64,000 nt of DNA from Oopsacas minuta (taxonomy: Eukaryota > Porifera > Hexactinellida > Lyssacinosida > Leucopsacidae), in the NCBI GenBank assembly GCA_024704765.1, contig JAKMXF010000302.1, forward strand, positions 62,001-126,000, in the 5' to 3' direction. This document shows, piece after piece, positions 18,771 through 29,200 of the stretch. Below the pieces are notes generated by a model, which worked only from the letters and a program-made list of their open reading frames with translations, was not told where the DNA came from and made no database searches. Both the position numbers and the translations under genes were made by a program. Every line of letters starts with the position of its first letter. Position 1 is the stretch's first letter.

Positions 18771-21700
18771 ATGTCACAAGAACCTACACCTAAACCTATC
18801 AGCAAGTCTACACGATACGACAGACAGCTGAGATTGTGGGGTGATAAGGGACAAGCTACTCTTGAGTCAGCTCATGTGTGTCTCATAAATGCATCAGCTA
18901 TTGGGTCTGAAACATTGAAAAACCTGGTTCTCCCTGGGGTAGGTAAGATAACTGTCGTAGACTCTAACAAAGTAATGGGGAGGGATCTGGGAAATAACTT
19001 CTTCCTGGATCAAGACTCTCTAGGATTGTCTCGAGCAGATCGTGTGAAAGAGCTGTTGTTAGAAATTAATGAAGAAGTTACTGGCGAATCTGTTGCCACA
19101 GACATAAATACCCTGATCAATGAGAATCCTGAATTCTTCAAACAGTTTAGTGTTGTCATAGCAACACAGGTATCCGAGGGAATTTCTCTCCCCCTCTCTC
19201 GCCTCCTGTGGAGTCAGAGAGTACCATTGATTCTTGTGAAATCATACGGGTTTATAGGCAGCATACGTGTAGCTACTCCCGAGCACTGTATAGTGGAAGC
19301 AAAGCCTGATAATGCATTGGAAGATTTGAGGTTTGATAAACCTTTCATTGAGCTAGAAACACACGTAAACTCCGTCGAGTTAGATAAACTGGATAAAACC
19401 GAGCATGAACATGTACCATATCTAGTGCTCATTTATAAATACCTGCAGAAATGGAGTGAGCAGAATGGAGGGAGATATCCTTCTAAATACAAAGAGAAGA
19501 AAGAAGTGAAGGAGCTTATTCGACAAGGAATTAGGATTAATCCAGAGACAGGTGGGCCTGAAGCTGAGGAGAATTTTGAAGAGGCTATGAACAATTTGAA
19601 CACAGCTCTAACTGAGACCAAAGTTCCTAGCAACATAGATACTATTCTAAAGGACGATAATTGTGAACAACTAACAGCCCAATCTACTCCTTTCTGGATA
19701 TTGACTGCTGCATTGAAAAAGTGAGTTATAGAAAAATTTATTGAATTATTATGAAGTAATAATAAATAATAATTAGAGTAAATAGTCTAACAAGTCACTA
19801 TTCTACTCAAAGCACCATTTCCCTACCACAATAAATAACAACAAAACAACAAAACAACAAAACAACAAACCTAAGCGATAGAGATCAGTTTTCATCTTCT
19901 TCACAAGGGCTTCTAGTTGATTCATTTCCAATCTTGTTACAGACATCAATGTATCATTCTGCCTATCTTTGCAGATCCCTACATCTACCCAATATGAGAT
20001 CTCATCTAATTCCCTGTGAATATTCACACAAAGTGTTTCATTCACTTTAGGGAAGTTCTGTATCTCTTTTTGTCTGATAGCGGTTTTCAACTTGTTTATG
20101 GATTCGATTATTCTTTCGTATTCTACCGTTTTATTATTCAATCTCACGTTCAGCTGTCCTATATCTACTTTTGTTGCGTATTCAGCCTTTTGCAATTCTC
20201 CCATTTTCTCTTCTACCTCTGCTTTGAAAGACTGTAATTTATCGTATCTTATTTCCAATACATTGTCAAGTTCTGCTTTATTCGTCTCTTCTAACTTTCG
20301 TATTTTATCTCCCAACTTCTGTACTGCTTTTCTCATTACAAATTCGTGTTTTTCTTTTCCCTCTCGAATATGGATAATCATTTCACACCTCTTCAGTTCC
20401 TTGATTTCACATCCTAACTTCCCATACAAACACTTTACAATTGTTTCAGAGCACTCACTATTGAGATGGATAAGCATGTCCTCTCTTGCTACTTCATTGT
20501 CACAACCTTGTGTACATTTGATAGGATAGCGTAGACACTTTGCGAAATGTTTTTGCTCTTCATGAGATCTGTATTCGTTATCACAGAATTTACAGATCTC
20601 ATTTTTGTTTCTGCACCCTTGGTTATGGGAATCTCTTTCCTTTCTTAGGAATTGTTGCTTACAACCTAATTCGCATATCATTATTATATGAGGACACTCT
20701 CGCAAATGGGTAATAATCCTCTCTAATTCTCCTACCCAGTCACACCCCCTCTCCATATAAGGACATCGTACCTCTAGCATACCCACCATCTTTCTGGCGT
20801 CATGAGGAATGTGTCCCTTCTTTTTCCCTGCCTGTACCCCTGAACAAGGAGAACATGCTAGTTTGTCCTCAGATTTATGATTCTCCTTAACTGCATTTCT
20901 AAGAATGTTATCGCATTTATAACAGAGAAATAATTCTCTTACCATGGGATGGAGTTCTTTGAGCAAAATCTCTGTTTTATACCCTCCAAAATTTCCTGGT
21001 GTTATTTCTACGCACAATGCCTGTATCAGAGTTTCAGGAGTATCATTATTTTGTAGTTTTTCTGCCATATTGCTTTCCAATATCAGAGCATTGATAATTC
21101 CTTGCTATACCATATTTATGTGTAGCATGTCAGAATCCTTACAATATAGTTGTCATCTTGTGATAAGAGCTTACAGGTTACAAATATTAGCCGCAACACA
21201 ATGGTTCAATCAAAACATTACGTAATAGAGATGATGGATCATTATTTATTCTTTGTAGGTTCGTCTTAGCAGAAGGGAAAGGAGATCTTCCTCTCCGCGG
21301 TACTATCCCTGACATGACTAGCAGTTCTAAGCAGTATATTGATCTACAGAATTTGTACAGAGAAAAGGCCCGAAAAGATGCACTAATTGTACACAAATAT
21401 GTCAGTGATATCTGTAGCTCTCTTAGTCTATCAGCCGATTATATCAAAGAGGAAGATACCCTTCTATTCTGTAAGAATTCTTCCTTCCTGAACCTCATCC
21501 GTACTACACCGTTAGAAGCAGAGCTATCAACTTTACACTTCAATAGGGATTACTTCGACATGTCTCTTGGTGATGAAGACTCTGATCTAGCCTGGTACGT
21601 ACTGCTACGAGCAGTGGAGAGATTCAACACCAAGTACTCTCACTACCCCATCCCCACGGATATCCCTCTACTGACAGTATGTGTAGAAGAGCTGTTGATT

Positions 21701-21910
21701 GAATGGGGGCTAGTAGGGAAGAAGATCAAAGAGGGGTCTATTCTTGAAATTTGTCGATACAATGGCTGTGAGATTCATACAGTGTCTGCATTCTTAGGAG
21801 GTTTAGCTGCCCAGGAATGCATTAAACTAATCACAAATCAATATATACCTATCAACAACACTATGTTATACAATGCCATAACGTCTACTACGCTTAGCTT
21901 CGAGGCTTAG
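18771..21910 (+). CDS. NAE1: NEDD8-activating enzyme E1 regulatory subunit
   Basis: Two exons, 18771-19720 and 21259-21910, splice in phase 2 to 533 residues, against 534 in human NAE1. The junction rebuilds the conserved stretch TAALKKFVLAEGKGDLPLRGTIPDM. Other hallmarks are YDRQLRLWGDKGQ, SAHVCLINASA, NLVLPGVGKI, PDNALEDLRFDKPF and a C-terminal HTVSAFLGGLAAQE. NAE1 (APPBP1) pairs with UBA3 to activate NEDD8 for cullin modification; like its family it lacks the catalytic Cys, which is on UBA3. The TTG start at 18612 was rejected in favour of the ATG at 18771. The intron is 1538 bp and contains a complete gene on the other strand. Confidence 0.95.
19803..21068 (-). CDS. TRAF-type zinc-finger, coiled-coil, membrane-tail protein nested in NAE1 intron
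   Basis: A 421-residue reverse-strand protein lying wholly within the NAE1 intron. The start is the ATG at 21066-21068; the frame opens with TTG four codons earlier. It has a degenerate N-terminal Cys-rich part (CYKCDN...ACSPCSG, perhaps a decayed RING), then about four TRAF-type zinc fingers (VRCPYMERGCDWVGELE, CELGCKQQFLRKE, IKCTQGCDNEVARED, VKCLYGKLGCEIKEL) with spaced Cys/His pairs, then about 110 residues of coiled coil. Where TRAFs have a MATH domain it instead ends with a hydrophobic helix (LGLLFCCFVVLLLFIVVG) and KWCFE. It is probably a tail-anchored relative of TRAF adaptors. The helix is encoded by an 8-bp microsatellite. Function is unknown. Confidence 0.72.
   Translation of the reverse strand: MAEKLQNNDTPETLIQALCVEITPGNFGGYKTEILLKELHPMVRELFLCYKCDNILRNAVKENHKSEDKLACSPCSGVQAGKKKGHIPHDARKMVGMLEVRCPYMERGCDWVGELERIITHLRECPHIIMICELGCKQQFLRKERDSHNQGCRNKNEICKFCDNEYRSHEEQKHFAKCLRYPIKCTQGCDNEVAREDMLIHLNSECSETIVKCLYGKLGCEIKELKRCEMIIHIREGKEKHEFVMRKAVQKLGDKIRKLEETNKAELDNVLEIRYDKLQSFKAEVEEKMGELQKAEYATKVDIGQLNVRLNNKTVEYERIIESINKLKTAIRQKEIQNFPKVNETLCVNIHRELDEISYWVDVGICKDRQNDTLMSVTRLEMNQLEALVKKMKTDLYRLGLLFCCFVVLLLFIVVGKWCFE
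19837..19868. repeat. 8-bp microsatellite (aacaacaa)x4 inside coding sequence
   Basis: Four perfect copies of aacaacaa. On the reverse strand they encode the core of the membrane helix of the nested TRAF-like gene. The unit is not a multiple of three, so it is read in all three frames and gives only Cys, Phe, Leu and Val codons. Confidence 0.9.
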
Positions 21911-22035
21911 TATTATATAATTAGATTTAGAAATGTGTATATTTCATATTAGAGAGATTCGTGTTGTTATCAACTTTTATTATTATTGAATGGCTGTTGT
22001 ACTAATATATTATTATTACACATGCAATTAACAAG

Positions 22036-22347
22036 CTAGTCTGAGTCTCCTGACTCATTCTCCTTCTCCTTGTACTCCGTAATTAGGACAGTAAAGCTGT
22101 CAACTGTCACATATCTGTGCTGTCCTGAGTTGAGGTCTAAGTTGGATATTTTAGGGGGTACTCTATACAAAAGATAGCATATAATATTTCTATATAGTGA
22201 TTATGTTATACTGATAACTCACCTCTTCCTGAATACCCTCTTTCTCTTCTTTTGCATAATAACCTCATTTTTATCTTCTCCCCCTTCAGCAACTTCCTTC
22301 TGCTTGTTTCCCTGTATATGATCATCTCCAGTCACTATTTCACTCAT
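22036..22347 (-). CDS. small basic two-exon protein, unrecognised
   Basis: Reverse-strand exons 22223-22347 and 22036-22162, separated by a 60-bp intron with GTGAGT donor and TATAG acceptor, give 83 residues in frame. The N-terminal half is charged and polar, followed by a basic cluster (QKKRKRVFRKR) across the splice junction, then the compact stretch KISNLDLNSGQHRYVTVDSF and an acidic tail ending ESGDSD. The splice-consistent frame, the basic patch that could act as a nuclear signal and the well-formed C-terminal block argue that it is real. I cannot assign a family. It is convergent with NAE1 and head-to-head with PCBD1, sharing a 210-bp promoter region. Confidence 0.65.
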
Positions 22348-22557
22348 TACTTCTTAATTCCAGTATTATTCAGTCGTAATTGCCTATAACTATTAGTAAC
22401 CACTTACACCACAATTGGTTTGTAGCTAATAGAGTTTATATAACTAACTGAGTTAATATTATTGTTCTATTCTTCCTCGAGTCCTTGCAAGTAATATTAC
22501 AATCTTAATTGGCTCTTTATCGAATTATTTGTAACACACTGTCTATAGCTTTGTGCT

Positions 22558-22869
22558 ATGGCTTCCAAACCAAACAGAAATAAACTCGAGGGTACAAGGA
22601 GAGATGAGTTGTTAAAATCACTCCTGGAGACAGGATGGAGTATTGTGACGTCAAGAGACGCGATTTATAAAGAATTTATTTTCAAAGATTTCAATCAAGC
22701 ATTTGGTGTCATGTCTCGTGTAGCGCTTAAAGCTGAATCACTAGATCATCACCCTGAATGGCTAAATGTTTATAACAAACTGCAGATAACTCTATCTACT
22801 CACACTTGTAGCGGGATATCTGAGATGGATATCACACTAGCTACATTTATAGATTCAGTGGCTAAATAA
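22558..22869 (+). CDS. PCBD1: pterin-4a-carbinolamine dehydratase
   Basis: A 103-residue single exon, the usual length (about 104). It contains the active-site block DHHPEW with following [13 protein letters not shown], and [20 protein letters not shown] upstream. The enzyme recycles tetrahydrobiopterin after aromatic amino acid hydroxylases by dehydrating the 4a-hydroxy intermediate. In vertebrates it doubles as the HNF1 dimerisation cofactor DCoH, which cannot be judged here. The start is an ATG nine bases after CTATAG. Confidence 0.96.
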   Translation: MASKPNRNKLEGTRRDELLKSLLETGWSIVTSRDAIYKEFIFKDFNQAFGVMSRVALKAESLDHHPEWLNVYNKLQITLSTHTCSGISEMDITLATFIDSVAK

Positions 22870-22909
22870 TGTTTCATTTTCTATCACCCGATTATCTTAG
22901 ATTAATTAG

Positions 22910-23122
22910 CTATAATTTGCTTACCTCACGTAATATACTAATCAAATTAATATATGCTTGTGACCTGTAACGGATCATATACAAACATGCAATAATTAGA
23001 AAATTGCTGAACGATATGAAAGAGTATATCATGTTGAAATTCAATATCATTGCTTCGTTTACATCATTGGGGCCGCCTCCTCTAGCAACTATACTCTTCA
23101 ATAATTTACTTAGGTCAAACAT
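22910..23122 (-). CDS. candidate 70-residue membrane protein or first exon
   Basis: The frame starts MFDLSKLLKS 100 bases from and divergent to the myosin VII start. It has a GC-richer GGGPNDVNEA stretch and a hydrophobic helix (about 31-50). Near its end GAG followed by gtaagc looks like a splice donor at about 22928, so this may be the first exon of something, but I found no acceptor downstream before PCBD1. No family is recognised. Confidence 0.25.
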   Translation of the reverse strand: MFDLSKLLKSIVARGGGPNDVNEAMILNFNMIYSFISFSNFLIIACLYMIRYRSQAYINLISILREVSKL

Positions 23123-23221
23123 GCATCCTGTATATTAGATCATGTATAACACATAACATACTCATAGTATTAGCTACACACTTTCTCACTGATCAAATAA
23201 GATAACTCGTGACGGCTAAGC

Positions 23222-26200
23222 ATGCCTATGATAACGAAAGGCGACCACGTCTGGCACAAGACGGCCCCCGAATCTGATGAGTTCGGAGTAGCAATCGGTG
23301 CCAAAGTGGAGACAATAGAGAATAAGCAGTACAAACTATATACAGATGATGACGAAGTGAAATGGATAGACGTAAAGGACAAGAATCTCAAGTTAATGCA
23401 TGCATCTAGTATTGAAACTGTAGAAGACATGATACAGCTGGGAGACTTACATGAAGCTGGTATATTACGTAATCTCTTCCAGCGATACAAAAATCACAAA
23501 ATGTATACTTATACCGGAAGTATCTTAGTGGCAGTTAATCCCTATCAGCTGTTGCCTATTTATGATCAGATGCATATAAAAATGTATCAAGTAAGTGTCT
23601 AATAGAGTTTATATTAAACAGAATATTTATTGTGATATTCTATAGGATAAGAAAATAGGAGAAGCACCCCCTCATATTTTTGCGATTGCAGATAACGCAT
23701 ACTACTTTATGCGTAGAGAATTTCGCGATCAGTGCATCATAATCAGTGGAGAGAGTGGAGCTGGCAAGACAGAATCTACCAAGTTGATTCTACAGTTCCT
23801 GGCTGCTCAGTCTGGTCAGCACTCCTGGATAGAACAGCAGATATTGGACAGGTAATATGACGTCATATTTATAGCAGAATTATAGCTAATTATACTATTC
23901 ATTAGTAATCCTGTGATGGAAGCATTTGGTAATGCTAGGACACTACGTAATGACAACAGCAGTAGATTCGGTAAATACATAGACATACACTTTACTCCAG
24001 CTGGAGTTATAGAGGGAGCTAAAATAGAGCAGTATCTATTGGAGAAGTCTCGGTTAGTCCATCAAGCTGCTGGAGAGAGGAACTATCATATATTCTATAG
24101 GCTACTCGCCGGGCTGAATAAGAGAGAGTTAGACCAGTTATATCTATCAGGTATATAGCATATTCACTAATGCTATATTAGAGTATTTATATCTGCTGAT
24201 AGGTAACCCTAAGGAGTACTACTATGTGAATCAGGGGAACTGTTATACCTGTGAGGGTATGGATGAGAAGGAAGAGTTTGCTCTAATCAAAGGGGGCATG
24301 CAGGTGTTGAATTTTGATAATGATCATGTATGGAATGTGTTCAAGATTATAGCTGCTGTACTGAATCTCGGAAATGTAAGCTTCCTAGAATCTGAGAGAG
24401 GTAATATGCCAGTCAGTACGATTAAAAACAAAGACGCGCTAAGAAACGCAGCTGCTCTTCTGGAGGTAAGTTATCAGCTGTTTAACTCTATGTACAAGTA
24501 TTAACTGTGCTTTAGGTACCAGAGCAAGGACTGATAAAGGGACTGACAGAGAAATCTACTCTAGCAAAAGGAGAAGTAATTACCACTCCTCTGTCTGGTT
24601 CCCAAGCTTGTGACTACAGAGATGCATTTGCTAAGGGAGTGTATGGACGTAACTTCGTAGCATTAGTAGATCATATAAACAAGGCTATATACCGTCCACC
24701 TGATGAAAAGAGGAGGTCTAGTACCAGACAATCCATTGGAGTATTGGATATATTCGGATTTGAAACATTCGGTAAAAACAGCTTTGAGCAAATCTGTATA
24801 AACTACGCTAATGAAAATCTCCAGCAGTTCTTTGTTCAACACATATTCAAGCTAGAACAAGCAGAGTACACACGAGAGGGGATAAACTGGGAAGATATTG
24901 TATTCACAGATAATCAGGAAATATTGAATCTCCTCTCTGAGAAACCTCTCAACATGATTGCTCTTATAGACGAAGAGAGCAGATTTCCTAGAGGTACTGA
25001 TGAGACTCTACTGACTAAATTCAGCCAGCAACATAGCAAACATCCTCACTACATACATCCTAAGAGTAGTATAGGAAAACAGTTTGGAATACGTCACTTC
25101 GCTGGTGATGTATTTTATGATGTCACAGGGTTCTTAGAGAAGAATAGAGACACGTTCAGTCCTGATCTACGTACTCTAGTGTTACAGAACTCTACCTCTA
25201 GATTCCTCACATCTCTATTCTTAAAAGATAAAGTAGGGGGCAGTACTGAGACCAGAAAGAAGACTCCTACATTAGGTCTACAGTTCAAGTACTCTTTGGA
25301 AGAACTCATGCGAGCTCTTGGCAGGTGTCACCCCTTCTTCGTGCGTTGTATCAAACCTAATGAATTTAAGAATGCTATGGATTTCGACAGATCTCTTTGT
25401 GTACGACAACTCCGTTACTCTGGAATGATGGAGACTATCCGTATCAGACAGGCAGGCTACCCGATCAGACATGACTTCAGGGAGTTTGTGAAGCGATATG
25501 CTATGCTAATCCCTGGTTTCCATATATCCGCAGATTATAAGCTCAATTCTAAGAGGTTAATGGATAAGTTAATGCCTAAAGCAGATTGGCAGGTAATTAG
25601 TTACTGTTATTTTATTATATTATTAGAGTTATAATTCCTTCATTAGATTGGTAAGAATAAATTGTTCTTGAAAGATCCAGATGATCAGAGGATCGAAGAG
25701 ATGAGAGAGAGCATGATCAGCACATACGTCATCGTGTTGCAGAAGGCAGTGAGAGGTTGGCTAAAGAGACATTACTTCAAACGGCTCAAGAGAGCAGCTA
25801 TTAACTGTCAGAAGAATGTACGTGCTAAGCAGCAGAGGAAGAGATATCTGATAATGAAACGCGGTTTTTCACGCCTTGTCGTGTTAGTAAGAGCTAAATG
25901 GATCCGACACAGATATCTCATTGGTAGGAGAAGAATGGTCCTGTTACAAGCTAGATGCAGGGGATTCTTGGTGAGGAAATTCGCGAGAGAACAGCTGAGA
26001 CTTGTTAACCACCTGCAGATGAGGGTACGTAAGCTGTTGAGCACTAAGGGGGAATCTAAACAGAGACAACATGAAATAGAACATATTATGAATCCGGAGA
26101 AGCTGAGAGAGATAGAAGCTGAGGAGCTGAAACAGCTGATGGAGTTTGGATCAGAGGAAGACGCAGCTATGGCCAAGTATGTTAATATAATAATACTATG

Positions 26201-29200
26201 TAAACCATGGATTATACGATAAAACTTTAGGCAGTATAAAGAGAGATTGCTGGAATTAGAGATGGAGTCAATAGAGGATCAGGAACGGATGTTTATGGAT
26301 GCAGAAAGAAAGAGAGAGTTACTGCTCAGCGGGGTGGATAAAGACAAAGTTAAGATAGATGATTCTGAAACAATGAAAGAGCTGTTTGGCCTCTCTGACG
26401 ATGAGTTACACCCCTATCTAGCTCAAAGTCAAGCAGGCACTGGAGATCTTCCTTACGAAGCTACTGCATTCATGCCTGATATGTTAAATGATGTAGATGA
26501 GGATCTGTCTGAATACAAGTTTGCTAAATTCGCTACAACCTACTTCCAAGTAATAATAAGTTATCTATTATTCTTATATTATTTTATTCATTATATAATT
26601 CTAGGGACAAGTTACATTCTCTCACACTAGACGACCTCTAAAGCAGTCTCTACTTAATATGAAGAATCCTCAGGACAGGCACAGAGCTATAGCTGTGTTC
26701 ATTATGATACTAAGGTTCATGGGAGATCTACCTGAACCTGCTCAACATGAAGGAGGAGATAAGAAGGGATCTGTAGTTAAGAAAATTTATGATACTTTTG
26801 GGAGGAAAATAAAACCACCAAAGTTTGTATATTTTAGATAATATAAGTTTGCAATTAGTGCTTATCTTATATTGTTATAGGATAGAGGACTATGAAGGAG
26901 AGGAGGTAACACTACCCCCTGTCCCTGCCTCTGAGAAGAAGAAGGATTCTCTCAGGAAGCGACTAGTCAGCATGACTCTAAAAAGAAAGACTAAACTACC
27001 ACCCGATCTCTTATCCACTAATGCTAATACTATGAGTGAGGAGGAAGTAGCTATATCAGTACTGACTAGAGGTACAAGTAATCTAGAGAAGTTACACTTT
27101 ATCATAGGACACGGTATATTACGTCCTGAAATGAGAGATGAAATATATTGTCAGATCTGTAAACAGCTGACTCAAAATCCTAACAAGACTTCTCATGCTA
27201 GAGGATGGATCCTCTTGTCCCTGTGTGTGGGTTGTTTCACACCTTCTGAGAAGTTCATCAAGTACCTTAAGGAGTTCATAAAGGACGGACCACCAGGCTA
27301 CGCCCCCTATTGCAGAGAGAGGCTGAATAGGACAATACTTAACGGATCCAGAAGTCAGCCTCCCTCCTGGCTAGAATTACAGGTTTGATATACTGAATAT
27401 ATCCTTTATATACTTATTCTATTGAGTTTGTTATAGGCCACTAAGAGCAAGAAGCCCCTTATGCTTCCTATCACATTCATGGACGGTACTACAAAGACTT
27501 TACTAGCAGACTCTGCTACTACTGCTAGAGAGCTGTGTACACAGCTGGGAGAGAAGATCGGATTGAAGGACCAATTTGGGTTCTCTTTATATATCGCGCT
27601 ATTTGATAAGGTATCATCACTGGGGTCTGGAGGGGATCACGTGATGGACGCTATCTCACAGTGTGAGCAGTACGCTAAGGAACAGGGTGCACAAGAGAGG
27701 AACGCCCCATGGAGACTATTCTTCAGGAAAGAGATATTCTCTCCATGGCATCAGCCATCAGATGATCTAACAGCTACTAATCTCATATACCAACAGATAA
27801 TCAGAGGGATAAAGTTTGGAGAGTATAGATGTGAGAAGAATGAAGATTTGGCTGCTTTAGCTTCTCAGCAGTACTACATAGATCATGGAGTATCTGTAAG
27901 TATATGCTACATATCCATAGTCCATACTATATTGAATATTATATGGTATTATAGATGGGAAGTGAGAAGTTAACGCAAGCTGTTAGTTTATATATTCCTG
28001 ATACTTGTCTCACTGGACATGGTACTGTAGAGAAATGGGTATCAGCTCTGCAAGCATATCATGCTAAGGCGTATTACGCCAAAGAGGGTTCCGATAAGAA
28101 CCGCGTGAAAGAGGATGTTGTATTATTCGCAAAATTCAAATGGCCTCTCCTATTTTCGCGCTTCTTTGAAGCTTACAGATTTGCTGGTCCCGTCCTCCCT
28201 AGAAATGACGTCATAATAGCTGTGAATTGGACTGGTGTATATATTGTAGATGACCAAGAGCACGTACTGCTGGAGTGCTCCTTCCCAGAAATAACTAATG
28301 TAGCTGCTAACAAGACTCCTGGGAATCAGACACATAACAGCTTCTCTCTGGGTACTATTAAGAGTGATGAGTATACATTCACTTCTGCTAGTGCTGATGA
28401 TATATGTGAGTTAGTCAAGTACTTCTTGGATGGACTTAGGAAACGGTGAGTTGTTAAATCCTTATAAATACTATTTTATTGTTGTCGTTATTAATCAGAT
28501 CGAAGTATGTAATCGCCATGATGGATTACGATGCTCCTGGAGAAGGTTCCTCCTTCCTAAGCTTCAGGAAAGGAGACCTGATTCATTTGGGAGATAACGA
28601 GCAGGGGGAAGATGTTATGAACTCTGGCTGGTGTTTCGGACAGAGTGAGAAAACAGGCGCTAAGGGAGACTTCCCTGCAGAGTGTGTATACATACTTCCT
28701 ACTATTACTAAGCCCAGTCACGAGGTAATCACCCTGTTTGCTACACGTAGCTCAGATGAGACAGACAGAATACTTGCGACTACTAACAGTGCTCTAGACT
28801 ACGCTAAGAATGAAGCAGCTGACGACCTATCATCTCCCCCGTACACTTTAGAATCCTATGCTATAGATCACTTCCTCCCGCTCCCTAAGAGGACTCTATC
28901 TAAGGCTCTAGCTAAAGGTATTATTTCCTCACTCTATTTATACTTGTGTACTTATATGATTCATGTTAGGTCAGGGCTGGATTACCGCACGTGCGGAATG
29001 TGCGATCGCACAGGGCCCAAACTACGTGAATATTTACCTAATCGCAGACCCGGGCCGGGTTTAGGTAATCTTTTAGATGTTTTAGTTTACTTTCATTGTC
29101 CACTTTAATTATTAGCTAATTGCTCATAATGGAATTGTGTTTCTTTGTATTCTTCAATTCATAAGAACAATTCCTTATATTTAAGGTTGGATATTAATTT

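Noticed and set aside
28918-29108. Myosin coding continuing without a break past 28917
   Set aside because: The residues after AKG do not match the myosin VII tail, the sequence enters the hAT element, and the frame stops; splicing to 29551 restores the conserved MyTH4 region.
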